A stretch of 64,000 nucleotides of DNA from assembly GCF_964199755.1 (NCBI RefSeq), contig NC_133911.1, positions 2,321,001 to 2,385,000 of the forward strand, written 5' to 3'. Position numbers and translations under genes: made by a program. The notes beneath the pieces are model-generated. The model was not told where the DNA came from, did not search any database, and saw only the letters and a list, made by a program, of their open reading frames with translations. This document shows positions 1 to 11,800 of the stretch, in pieces (position 1 is the first letter of the stretch; the number at the start of each line of letters is the position of its first letter). The DNA is from Larus michahellis (taxonomy: Eukaryota > Chordata > Aves > Charadriiformes > Laridae).

Positions 1-252
1 CTCTGCGTGAAAAATCATCAGCGTGATGCCAACCTCTGCTTTGTCTTGTATTAATTTAAAAGCGGGTTTTACTAAGCCCGTATGTGCAACCAACAAGCTA
101 AAGATATCTCCAGGCCCATAGCTCAGTCTCCGGAGTCCCAGCTCCAGCTGGAGGAGGCAGAGGGCACGGTGGTGTGCGGGATGGGGTATCCCCTCCCTCT
201 TCCTCTGCCACTTTGTGGCTCCAGCCCTTCCTTACTCTTCCTCCTTCTCCAG

Positions 253-2252
253 GCCGCCGAGCTTTCATCGGAGTCGGCTTTGTCGACCGAGGGGATGCTT
301 TTGACTTCAACGTGGCTCTCCAAGACCATTTCAAGTGAGTTTGCGCCTCTCCAAGACCATTTTAAGTGAGTTTGCGCCTCTCCCCATGTCCCCTCAGCTC
401 TTTTTGCCGGTGTCTGCCAGAAACGGAGAGGAAGAGGAAGCCGTCGGCTCCTGTCGTGCTTGAGTGGGCAAGCGTGGTGTAAAGAGGTGGAAACGCCTGT
501 TCCTCTGCGCAGCCTTTGTGCAGGCAGCTCTTCCTCCCTCAAGTATTTCCCAGCAGGCTCCCAAACTGGGCTTCCCAGTCTAAAATTGGCCAAATTCCCT
601 AATTCCATTCCTTCTCTTCACGTGCCACCAGTAAGGGGCTGCTCCTGAGGGACTGGGACGCTGCTCCGGCAGCTGGGAGATAGCCGGGTTTTGGGGCAGG
701 GTGGGATGTGCTGCTGGCCGGAGCGTCCATGCGGCTCGAGCCGTTGATAGGAATCATTCCCCTGGCGCTGCCCGTAGCACCTTGCTCCGGCTGGTGAGGT
801 CTCCGATCACATCCAGCACCTTTGAAGAGCTGCTTTTGGGCAGAGGGGATGGTCTGGAGCAGGATTTGTCCGGGAGAGCCCCAGGCTGGTGGTTGACGTC
901 TCCTTTTCTGCTTATTTAATTCCTGCAGGTGGGTGAGGCAGCAGAGCGAGCTGGCCAAACAGGCCGAGAACCCCGATCAGGGACCCAAACTGGATCTGGG
1001 CTTCAAGGAGGGGCAAACCATCAAACTCAACATCGCGGTGAGGGGCTTTTCCAGCTAAATCCGCCCCCGACGTTTCCCTTGGGGTCGGCACAAGAGGAAG
1101 CAGCGGCTTCTCCCCAAAATCCCCGTGCAGGGGGAAGCCCGGTGCAGAGCCCTTTGTGATAACGCCACGTGCAGTGATTCGCAGAGGGGGTGTCTTAGTG
1201 TTCCTAGTTACAGATCCAGGTCTGAGAGTTCGCGGTGGGGGTTTGCGGGTAAAAAACATCCTTACTTTGATGCCTCTTGCTCCTCTGGCAGTGGGATGTC
1301 GCAGCACAGTTGGATGTTTCCCCCAGAATAAAGCAATTTGGTTTCGTGTGAGCCGTCCCTGGGAGAAATCGCGCTCCGGCTCTGGACTTAAATGTGATAC
1401 CACCCAAGTTTCCCCTCTCTTCTTCCAGAATATGAAGAAAAAGGAAGGAACAACAGGGAACACCAGACCGCGTCCTGCAGGTCTTGGGGGCCTGAGCTTG
1501 CTCCCACCACCTCCCGGAGGAAAATCTTCCGCGTCGGTTTGTCCTTCCGGAGAGCGGCCGTCTTCGCTCTCCACACCCGCCCACCTCCCGGGTACCCCCA
1601 TCACAGGTCCGTGATCACGCGGCGACGACTAAAGCTCCGTAGATTCAGTTTTATCCATCCAAGTTGGGAAAAGAGTGGGGGGAATCTGGGAATAAGAGTG
1701 GGAAATAACTCCTGATGTTTGTTTTCTCTCTTCCCGACTTTCCTGGCTGCCGACAGACTCCCTCTTGGCCTGGCCGCAGCCCGCTGCTGCCCCCTCTGCT
1801 GCTGCTGCCGCCGATGTCTGGGGAGACTTTGCCAAAGCTTCGGGGTGAGGCCGTGTGGGGTTTGTATGTGGCACGGGCGATGCCCGCAGCGATAAAACTC
1901 CCCCGTCCGAACCAAATCCCGCTGTTTTTGCTGGGGGTGGGGGCGTGGCTCCGTGCAAACACCCCTTTGGGATTTAAAAGCGGCTCTGACAGCGTGTATC
2001 CCAAATTCCCCCGGTTCAGAGCAGCTCCGTGGGTGCTGCCTTCCTCTTCCTCCCAGCACCGGTGCCGTGCAGTGGGGAGAGCTTTGGCACGACCCCGGAG
2101 GACCCATTTCTGGCCCCCCTGGCTCCCTCCCCACGTTCCGCAGTCCCTTTCAGTGTCTAAAAGCTCGTTTTTCCCCTCTTTTTTTCCCTCTGTCTCTCTC
2201 CAGGTCGGCTTCTAACCAGGCTCAGGCGAACGCAGGTTGGGTTCAGTTCTGA
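253..2252 (+). CDS. NECAP2: NECAP2, 3' five coding exons (partial gene)
   Basis: NECAP endocytosis-associated protein 2, an adaptor-binding accessory factor of clathrin-coated vesicles that binds AP-1/AP-2 ear domains. Exons by splice sites: 253-334, 929-1037, 1429-1606, 1757-1844, 2204-2252; phases agree at every junction. The first exon encodes the PHear-domain stretch [20 protein letters not shown], the second the [14 protein letters not shown] motif, the third a proline-rich linker ([13 protein letters not shown]), the fourth a WGDF motif. The protein ends in WVQF at a TGA stop, the C-terminal WxxF motif that in the family binds the AP-2 alpha ear. NECAP1 is a paralogue, but synteny with CROCC/ATP13A2 and linker wording favour NECAP2. 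The 5' exons lie left of the window. The end of exon 3 is the least certain boundary: a donor at 1537 also exists, but only the one at 1607 keeps phase. Confidence 0.93.
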
Positions 2253-2515
2253 GCCCGGCCCCTCGTCCCTTCTTCCCCCGCGCGCGGGTGCTGGGATCGT
2301 CACCATTCCTTCAGGACCAAAGCAGGGGCTTCGGCACACCCAGCTCCTTAAATATACCCCCCCCCCGCCCACCCCCGGCGTCGAAACGCTGAAACAAATG
2401 CCGGAGAGCAAAGGAACGCGTGCCTTAAAACACTCCACGCCAGCGCCCTCCGCCTTGGGGGGGCCTTGTATATTTTTACCTGGATCGCAGCGAACCTCCG
2501 AGGCTTCTCCTTTCT

Positions 2516-2550
<35 letters not shown>

Positions 2551-3078
2551 AAAAAAAGCCGTCAGCTTCGTCACCTCTCCTTAATTAACGAGAGGGCGAG
2601 CGAGCGCTCGGAGCAGGGGGGAAACTCTGCCTTAATTAAGGTAATTTTGGCGAAAGGTTTGTGGGACGGAGCCTCCTCGGAGCTTTTCTCCTCGCGTATT
2701 TGGGCTGGATGAATCCTTCCCTCGGCGGGGAGCGTCCTGCTGGAGACACCTCGCCTGCGAATTCCGGACGAACCAGCTGCCGAGGCTTCACCCCAGTTAT
2801 TTTCTGAGCGCTTCTCTCTGCGATGCGGGATTGGGGGGGGGGGGACGGGGACGGAGCCGGACCGCTGCGTTTTGATGCTGAAATTCCTTATTTTCTTGCT
2901 CCGGGAAGATTATTTTTTCACCTCTATTTTGAAAAGAGAGATTTTTATTAATATTTTTTTTTCTCTTTTTTTTTTTTTACTTCTTTCTGCGGACATTTTA
3001 TGACGCGATATACGCAATGAAGGACGGAACGGAGTCGGTCTCTTTGACAGAGCTGGGGCTGAGATTCCTCTTTAAACA

Positions 3079-3308
3079 AATAAATATTTTCTTACCTATT
3101 TATATTAAGGCTTTTCAGTCTACAAAGTCCCGCTTTATATTTTTTATTTTTTTTTTTTTCCAGCGCCTCGGGGTTTGTTTTTTTTTTTTTTTTTATTATT
3201 TCTATTTCCAACTGGATGACCAGCATTTTGGTTTCGGGGCTTCACTTCGCCTGGCAGCGAGCGTGCGAACCCAGGTGAGAGCTGTGTCAATTTAAAGCGA
3301 ATAATAAA
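3079..3308 (+). promoter_or_regulatory. Candidate NECAP2 polyadenylation signals
   Basis: Two canonical AATAAA hexamers on the + strand, at 3079-3084 and 3303-3308, lie 0.8 and 1.05 kb after the NECAP2 stop, with T-rich DNA between them. Either could end the NECAP2 transcript. Evidence is the hexamer and position only. Confidence 0.45.
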
Positions 3309-3640
3309 ATGGTTTTAATGCCAAATTAATTGTTTTTAAAACCACCTCCCCCCCCCAAAATGGAGACTGTGGTGAGTTTTGTGGTTCCCCCTCCTTCCTG
3401 CTGTCGAGGAGACTGTGTGGGACAGCGAAGCACAACAGACGCTTGTTGCTTAGCAGTGCTTTTATGGTTGCGGAGGGCTCCGGGAGGGGAAGGTGAGGAG
3501 AAAAATGGGGGGAAAAATAAGATTTTTTTGCATCCCCAGAGCGAGGGGGGAACCTCCAGGCAGCTCCCGCTGACCGGAGGCATCTGAGAATCCAGAAATC
3601 CTCTTGGGGAGGAGAAATGCCACTTTGCTGGGGTGCGGGG

Positions 3641-3800
3641 TTGGGAAGCGAGCGGCCGGGAGATGCCGACCCTCTCCGGAGCATGGCTCGGGGTTGGGAA
3701 GCGAGCGGCCGGGAGATGCCGACCCTCTCCGGAGCGTGGCTCGGGGTTGGGAAGCGAGCGGCCGGGAGATGCCGACCCTCTCCGGACCGTGGCTCGGGGT
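3641..3800. repeat. 53-bp tandem repeat, three copies
   Basis: Three near-identical units start at about 3641, 3694 and 3747 (TTGGGAAGCGAGCGGCCGGG start each time), so the period is 53 bp. GC-rich and non-coding in appearance. Confidence 0.9.
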
Positions 3801-4899
3801 GGGATCCCTGATTTATTTTGGGAGCGGGGATGCCGCCAGCCCCTGCCACGGGGGGATTTTGAGCTCGCCTTGGGGATTTACCGATGGCTTTCCCTGCTGG
3901 AGTGGGGGCAGAAAGCCTTTAATTACCCCGGGGGGTAAAAATTGCTGCCCCGGGGAGGCTGCGTTAGAGGGGACATGCGTCCCGGGGGGGGTTTAATGCC
4001 GCTTCGCCCCCGTAGCAACCCTGCCACGCTCCACCCCAAGGCTTTTCCTGCCAGAGCAAACCCTTGGCTTTTAATGAGCTTAACGAGGGCCGGGATTTAA
4101 CGAAAGGGCCGGCTGACTCTCTCCAAGGAGCTCTTTTCCCCGGCGGGAGCCAGCACCATCCTGCCCGGCGGGGGTCAGAGCGGCAAAGTGAGCCCATTTC
4201 CACCCATTTTGGCTACGGGGAAGCGCCGGGAGCTGCTATTTTTTTATATTTTCCTTTATTTTCCTCCTTCCCCTCCCGCCGAGAGGTTGGTCGGTTTTAT
4301 TTACAAAGCTTGGCCGAGGCTGGGGGGGAGGGAGGCGGGGGGGGGACGGGGGACGGAATATTTTGTGGTATTTTTTGGGAGGGCGGATGGTAAAATGTCG
4401 CCGGCGGTGGCGTGGGGACCCCCGAGGTGGCCAGGAAGAGGAGGGTCCCCGCTCCCTCCGTCACGCAGGGAGGGGAAAACAAACAAACAAAAAAAAAAAA
4501 CCAAAAAAAACCCAAAAACCAAAACAAAACCCAGGATTTCGGGCTAATCCCGACCACGCATCCGCTTTTCCCCGCTCGCAGGCGACCGGCCCAAACCGCG
4601 GCCCCCAAAAATCCCAGGAAAAGGGTGGGTTTTTTTCAGAGCCAGGAGGCCGCGGCGAGGGGGTGCGCGGGGCTTGGGGACCCCCCCGCCATCCCGGGGA
4701 GCCCATGAGGGAAGCAGAGCCCACGGAGGAGGCTGAGGTTGAGGTGGGTGTCCCCGTCCCCGTCCCCCCCCACTCCTTGTCCCCAGCGGGAACTGGTGGC
4801 TGCTCTCGCGGGAGCGGCCGCGGCACGGGGTGGGGGGGGGCGGCGGGTTTGGGGAAAACCCCCCACTTTTACGGTGGTTTTAGAGGGGGGGGAGTGGGG

Positions 4900-7030
4900 C
4901 TTTTGTGCTGGGAAATGCAAATCCGCAGCGGGTTTGGGACAGCAACTCCGAATCCGCAGAGTTTTTGCGATTGCAACGGCAAACGCGCAGCGGTTTCGGG
5001 ATTGTAAACATAAACCTGCAGCGGTTTCGGGGCAGGAAACGCAGATTTGCAGCGGTTCAACGACCCCGACGGCGAATTTGGCGGCAGTTTTGCAATTGCA
5101 GCCGCAAATCGGCAGCGGGTTTGGGATCGCGGCCGTGGATCTGCAGCCGTTTTGGGGTAGGAAACACAAATCCGCAGGGGTTTAATGATCATAACTGCGA
5201 ATTTGAGGCAGTTTTTGCGACTGCGGCTAAAAATCTGCAGCGGGTTTGGGATTGCAGCTGCAAAACTGCCGGGGTTTCGGGGCAGGAAACGCAAATTTGC
5301 AGTGGTTCGATGATCGCGGCGGCGAATTTGGCGGCGGTTTGGCAATTGCAGCTGCAAATCTGCGGCAGTTTCGCGATAGCGGCTCCGAACCCGCGGAGGT
5401 TTTGCGACCGCGGCGGCAAATTTGCGGCGGTTGCGTGATCGCAAGGACAAATCTGCGGGGGTTTAACGACCGTAAGTGCAAAATCTGCAGCTGTTTTGCC
5501 ATCAGAAGCGCAACTCTGCAGCAGCTTTACGATCCAACCTGCAAATTTGCAGCGGTTTCACGGTCGCGGCTGGGAGCCTGCAGCGGTTTCGCGAGCAGAA
5601 ACACAAATCCGCAGCGCTTTTATGACGATAACTGCAAATTTGCGGCAGTTTTGCGGTTGCGGCTATAAATCTGCAGGGGTTTGGGGGTTGCAAATGCCAG
5701 TCTGCAGCAGTTTCGCAATCGGAAACACGAATTCGCAGCGCTTTCACGATCGTAGCTGCAAATCTGCGGCAGTTTTGTGCGGGCAGCTACGAATCTGCAG
5801 CGGGTTCGTGATAGGAGCCATGAACCCGCAGAGGTTTTGCGCTTGCGACGGCAAATTTGCAGCGGTTTCGGGATAGGAAACGCAAATCTGCAGCAGTTTT
5901 ATGACCGGAGTTGCAAATTTGCAGCGGTTTTGCGATTGCGGCCGTACATCTGCAGCGGTTTTGCGACCGCGAACGCAAATCGGCAGCGGTTTCCGTGGTC
6001 AGAAACGCAAATTTGCAGCAGTTCAATGATCGTAACGGCAAATTTGAGGCAGTTTTGTGATTGCAGCTATAAATCCGCGGCGCTTTTGTGCCTGGAGCTG
6101 CAAATCCGCAGCGGTTTTGTGATTGCAAAGGCAAGCCTGCAGCGATTTCGCGACCAGAAACACAAAGTCGCAGCAGTTTTACGATCAAAACTGCAAACCC
6201 CAAGCGGTTTTGCGGTTGCAGCTGTAAATCCGCAGCAGTTTTGTGACTTGCCACTGTGAATCCGCAGCGGGTTTGTGATCAGAGACACAAATTCGCAGCG
6301 GTTCAATGCTGATAACCGCAAATTTGTGGCAGTTTTGTGATTGCCAACGCAAGTCTCCAGCAGTTTCATGATCCCAAATGCAAATTTGGAGCAGTTTAAT
6401 GCTGATAACCGCAAATTTGCGGCAGTTTTGCGACTGCAGCTGTAGATCTGCAGCGGTTCTGTGACAGCGGCTGTGAATCTGCGGCGGGTTTGCGATCCCA
6501 AGCGCAAACCTGCGGCGGTTTTGTCATTGCAACTGCGAATCTGCCGCCGTTTCACGATCAGAAACACAAATTTGCATCAGTGTTAGGATCAAAACTGCAA
6601 ATCTGACGCAGTTTTGCGGTTGCAGCTGTAAATCCGCAGCGGGTTTGCGACTGTGACTGCAAATCTGCAGCGGCTTCGAGGTCAGAAACGGAGATTTTCG
6701 GCTGTTTTGTGGTGGCAACTGCAAATTCGCGGCAGTTTTGTGATTGCAGCTATGAATCCGTTGCGGTCTTGCAAGCGCGAACGCGCTTCTGTAGCCGTCT
6801 TGCCATCGCACCCGCAAATTTGCGGCGGTTTTGCCATCGCAGGCGCAAATCTGCGGCGCTCTTGGCGATGGCAACGGCAAATCTGCGGCGGTTTTGTGAC
6901 GGCAGCGGCGAATCGCCAGCGCTCTCGCGATCGCAACCGCAAGCCTGCCGCGGTCTTGCCCTTCCAAACGCGCGCTCGCCGTGGTTTTTTGCAACCGCAA
7001 GCGCGGATCGGCGGCCGATTTGCCGTTGCA
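4900..7030. repeat. 31-bp minisatellite with four-unit higher-order periodicity
   Basis: About 2.1 kb of diverged 31-bp units (roughly 69 copies) built on GCAGCGGTTTTGCGAT followed by GCAGCTGCAAATCT. Units of a type with AGGAAACRCAAAT recur at about 5035, 5160 and 5284, giving a 124-bp (4 x 31) higher-order period in the left part. Units carry short palindromes (CTGCAG, GCAAATTTGC). Because 31 is not a multiple of 3 and stops are rare, frames of 120-200 codons are open on both strands; these are not genes. The array ends about 200 bp before the first detected CROCC exon and may lie in a CROCC 5' intron. Confidence 0.92.
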
Positions 7031-7244
7031 AACTGCATTGCGTTCAGCGCGTCGGGCTGGCGCGGGGCCAAGCCTTTGCATTTGGGGGAAAGAAAAGTGC
7101 TTTTTGTTGCCTCGGCCGAGCACGTGGGGAAGGCCCAGCCCAAGAACAAAGGGCATCTTGGCTCCATCCCCGGAGCCGGATCCCGATCCCCGGGGCCAGA
7201 TCCCGATCCTGGGAGGCGTCCTGAGCCCCGTCCCCGTCCCGCAG

Positions 7245-8817
7245 CGGCCGTCGCGGGGGCCATGTCCTCGTTGCTGTCCCTCCAGGAGGAGAACCGCATC
7301 CTGCAGCAGGAGCTGTCGCGCGTGGAGGACTTGCTGGCTCAGAGCCGGGCCGAGCGCGATGAGTTGGCCATCAAGTACAACGCCATCAGCGAGCGGGTAA
7401 AGTCACCCCCTGGCTTAACCCCGAACCCCCCCGTTTTAACCCCTAAATCAAGGTGGTGGGAAGCTGCAACCTTGGCGTTCCCCGCGCTCGGAGGGGGAGA
7501 TGCCGCGGCGTCCCGGCGACGGGAATTTCGGTGCCGTGCATCCGACTTGTCCGGACCCGTCCTGGCTTGTCGGGGCTTGTCCTGCGGGATGCACAAAGCA
7601 TCCCTCCCCCCATCCCTATTTTATTTATCCCGCTGCTTTTCAGGAAGCATCGGCATCCCTCGCCTTTGCATCCCTTCGCCACGGCAACGGGGGAATTAAA
7701 CAGGGCTTTGGGCAGCGGCCAGATGCTGAACGTGGCTCCTGGCCGGGGGGGACACAAACCAAGGGGCTTTTTCGGCGGGGGGGCAGCCCCTCTGTTCGTG
7801 CCTGGTTATTTGCAAAAAAAAAAAAAAAAAAAAAAAAGCAAATATCAGGAAAATAGCCCAAGGGGAATCGCCGCCGGTGAGCCAGGGCCGGGGCGTCCCG
7901 AGCGAAGTCGGTGGGTGCTGGGGGAAGGAAGGAGGGGGATGCTTTAGCATCCCGGTTTGGTGGATGGGGGTATCCCCGGCATCTCCCGCATCCCATCTCA
8001 GCTGGAGCAAACCCTGCGGCTGGAGACGGGCGAGGGGGAGACGGCGGAGAGCCGGAGCCTGGCCCAGCACAACATCGAGCTGCGGCGGCTGCTGGAGGAG
8101 GAACAAGCCGCCTACAAGCGCAAGCTGCAGGCGTACCAGGAGGGCCAGCAGCGGCAAGCCCAGCTGGTGCAGAAGCTCCAAGCCAAGGTAAATCCTTCCC
8201 GAGGGACACAGGGACATTTTGGGGACACCACCCCCCCCCCCAGCTTTGCAGCATCACCCCCCCCGTCCCCTCCGCCCAGGTGTTGCAGTACAAGAAGAAA
8301 TGCGGCGAAGTGGAGCAGCAGCTGCTGGAGAAGGCGACGGAGCTGGAGCAGGAGAGGCTGACGGTGAGCGATGGTTTCGGGGGAGGGTCCCCCTGTCCCA
8401 AATCCTCCCCCCATCCCCAAACTGGGGTGACAATGAGCGGGCCAATGTCCCCGCAGAGCCAGCTGGATGCGAGCAGCTCGCAGCCGGAGGAGGAGAGCAG
8501 CAACGAGCTGGAGAACGCCCTGATCCGGCTGGAGGAGGAGCAGCAGAGGTAAAGGGGGGATCCCCGGAGAGCTGCGGGACCCCCCACCACCACCCCCCCA
8601 CCCCCATGGGGTGATGCTGCGGCTGTGCATGACTCCCCCCCGCCATCCCAGGAGCAGCAGCCTGGTGCAGGTGAACTCCATGCTGCGGGAGCAGCTGGAA
8701 CAAGCCAACGTGGCCAACGCGGCGCTGAGCGAGGACATCCGCAAGCTGACGGCCGACTGGGCGCGGGCGCGGGACGAGCTGGAGCAGCGGGAGGCCGAGT
8801 GGAGGCGCGAGGAGGAG
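7245..8817 (+). CDS. CROCC: CROCC exons 1-5 of the window (N-terminal region)
   Basis: Residues 1-221 counting from the Met at 7262. Exon 1 contains [18 protein letters not shown] and [18 protein letters not shown], nearly identical to the human protein around residues 75-110. Exon 2 carries [20 protein letters not shown], exon 3 [18 protein letters not shown], exon 4 [14 protein letters not shown], exon 5 [20 protein letters not shown]. Exon 1 opens 17 bases upstream of the Met with in-frame codons (AVAGA) and starts in phase 1, so at least one upstream coding exon is expected; the Met corresponds to an internal residue of human rootletin. Confidence 0.94.
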
Positions 8818-11800
8818 GTTTGGGGGGGGTCCCGGGGATGCGGGGCCGGGGGGATGCTCGGGGACGCAGCAGGGAGCAGGACGGGAGGGTGGCAGGGAGA
8901 GGGATGCGAGGCAGAGGGATGCAGGGACGTGGCATGGAAAGGGATGCGGGAAGGGATGAAGGATCACGGGGAGGGATGCGGGGCCACCAGGAGGGATGCA
9001 GAGCCATGGGGGATGTTGCACGGAGAAGAATTTGGGGGTGCAGGAGGTGCAGCACGTGATGGGACAGTGATGCAAGGCAGAGGGATGCGTGGATGTGGCA
9101 TGGAAAGGGCTGTGGGGAGGGATGAAGGATCCCTGGGAGGGATGCAGGGCCGCCAGGAGGGACATGGGCCATGGGAGATGTCACACGGAGAAGAATTTGG
9201 GGGTGCGGGGGGTGCAGCATGTGATGGGAGGGCGATGCAAGGTAGAGGGATGCAGGGATGTGGCATGGAAAGGGATGCAGGGAGGGATGAAGGATCCCTG
9301 GGAGGGATGCAGGGCTGCCAGGAGGGACATGGGCCATGGGAGATGTCACATGGAGAAGAATTTGGAGGTGCAGGGGATGCAGCATGTGATGGGAGGGCGA
9401 TGCAAGGTAGAGGCATGTGTGGATGTGGCATGGAAAGGGATGAAGGACCCGTGGGAGGGATGCAGGGCCTCCAGGAAGGATGCAGGGCCATGGGCGATGT
9501 TGCACGGAGAAGAATTTGGGGGTGCAGGGGGTGCAGCACGTGATGGGAGGGCGATGCAAGTAGAGGGATGCAGGGATGCGGCGCAGAAAGGGATGTGGGG
9601 AGGAATGAAGGATCACGGGGAGGGACGCAGAGCCCTGGGGGATGTTACACGAAGAATTTGGCGTGCAGGGGATGTGGCATGTGATGGGAGGGCGATGTGA
9701 GGCAGAGGGATGCAGGGATGCGGCACAGAAAGGGATGCGGGGAGGGATGAAGGATCACGGGGAGGGATGTGGGGCCACCAGGAGGGATGCAGGGCCATGG
9801 GGGATGTTGCACGGAGAAGAATTTGGAGGTGCAGGGGGTGCAGCACGTGATGGGACGGTGATGGAAGGTAGAGGGATGCAGGGATGTGGCATGGAAAGGG
9901 ATGAAGGACCCGTGGGAGGGATGCAGGGCCTCCAGGAAGGATGCAGGGCCATGGGGGATGTTGCACGGAGAAGAATTTGGCAGTGCAGGGGGTGCAGCAC
10001 GTGATGGGAGGGCGATGCAAGTAGAGGGATGCAGGGATGCGGCGCAGAAAGGGATGTGGGGAAGGATGAAGGATCACGGGGAGGGATGCGGAGCCCTGGG
10101 GGATGTTACACGAAGAATTTGGGGTGCAGGGGATGTGGCATGTGATGGGAGGGCGATGTGAGGCAGAGGGATGTGGCATGCGGAGGGATGCAGGACCACC
10201 AGGGAGGGATGCAGGGCCATGGGGCATGTTGCCTGGGGTAGGATTTGGGGAGGCGGCACGTGATGGGAGAGCGATGCAAGGGATGCATCCCCCATCCCTC
10301 TCCGTGCAGGGTGGAAGAGAATTGGGGTGGGGGGCTGCTGGCTGGGGAGACCCGTGGGGGGTGATGGGTGCCGACGTGGGGGGGTTGTTGCATGGAGGTT
10401 TGGGGACCAAAGGGAGAGGGCTGGGGGAGATGGGGATGCTGGCGGGGGGGCTGCAAGGCAGGGGTGGCTACAACGGGGAAGGGACCTGGGCAGCCGGTGG
10501 GCGCTGGGTGGGCACCGACACGGCCCCGTCCGGCGGGCAGTCCTTCAACGCCTACTTCAGCAACGAGCACAGCCGGCTCCTGACCCTCTGGAGGCAGGTG
10601 GTGGCCTTCAGGCGTCACTTCGGGGAGATGAAAGCCACCACCGAGAGGTCAGGAGGGTCCCAGGGAGGGGTGTCCCAGGGAGGGGTTCCCCCGGGGAGTG
10701 GAGGTGACCGAGTCCGATCATCCTGCGTGTCCCGCCGCAGGGACCTGGCGGAGCTGAGGCACGAGGCGTCGCGGGCGGGCAGGGCTGCCCACGCCGCCTG
10801 CCTCCACCTGGCTGCCAACCTGCGGGTGGCCGAGAGCCAGGCGGGCGCAGCGCGGGAGAAGCAGGCCATGCGGCTGGCGCAGCTGGAGCAGCAGCTGGAG
10901 GCGCGGGCGCGGGACGCCGACCTGGAGAAAGCCGCTCTCAACGCCAGGTACCCAGCGGGGCTGGGGTTTTTTGTTTTGTTTTTTTTTGGGGGGGGGGTGA
11001 GGGGATCCCAGGGGATAGGTGCAGGGTGGGCTGCGCTGCTGCCCGGTGTCTTTGCCGCAGGCTGGCGGAGCTGGCGGCGGCCCTGGAGCGCCTGCGGGCT
11101 GAGGATGGGGAGAAGGAGCGGGCGGTGGAGGCGCTGACCCTGCAGCTGCGAAACCTGGTGAGCGCGGGGCACCCTGAGTCCCGGGACGGGATGAGGCGGG
11201 GGGTGCAGGGATGCAGGCTGGGGCGGGATGCGTGCTGCATGCCAGGGCAGGATGCGTGCCAAGCTACGATGCATGCTGAGGCATGATGCATGCCAAGCCG
11301 TGATGCATGCTGAGGCACGATGCACGCTGCATGCTGAGGCACGATGCATGCCAAGCCGGGATGCAGGCTGGGTCGGGATGCGTGCTGCATGCCAGGGCAA
11401 GATGCACACTAAGCTGTGATGCATGCTGAGGCACGATGCACGCTGCATGCTGAGGCATGATGCATGCCAAGCCGGGATGCAGGCCGAGGCACGATGCATG
11501 CTGCATGCCGAGGCACGATGCATGCCAAGCTGTGATGCATGCTGAGGCACGATGCATGCCAAGCCGGGATGCAGGCTGGGTCAGAATGCGTGCCGCATGC
11601 CAGGGCAGGATGCATGCCAAGCCGGGATGCAGGCTGAGGCACGATGCACAACGCATACCTGGGTAGCGTGCATGCCAAGCCACAACGCACGATGCCTGCT
11701 GGGGCAGGATGCGTGCCAGGGTGCAGTGCGTGATGCACACCGGGGCGTGATGCGCAGCAACGCCGGGGCTGCGATGCCCAGCGGGGCAGGATGCGTGCTA

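Larger units (their letters stand above)
2253..4890. other. NECAP2 3' UTR and GC-rich spacer before CROCC
   Basis: No coding exon is convincing here. The first part is probably NECAP2 3' UTR; it contains a run of 31 A (2518-2548) and T-rich tracts at 2955-3000 and 3140-3195. Canonical AATAAA signals are at 3079 and 3303. From about 3600 the DNA is GC-rich with short simple tracts. The missing 5' exons of CROCC would be expected between here and 7244, but I found no sequence resembling the human N-terminus (an ETVIQ-like or REIVTR-like block). Confidence 0.6.

Noticed and set aside
253-2252. Assignment to the paralogue NECAP1
   Set aside because: The neighbouring genes CROCC, MFAP2 and ATP13A2 are the NECAP2 neighbourhood; NECAP1 lies elsewhere in vertebrates.
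4640-4743. Possible CROCC 5' exon: an acceptor after a T-rich tract and a donor after GAGGTTGAG, encoding EPTEEAEVE
   Set aside because: No resemblance to the human rootletin N-terminus and no independent support.
7640-9616. Reverse 658-codon open frame
   Set aside because: Antisense shadow of GC-rich CROCC exons and the intron 5 array; no homology.
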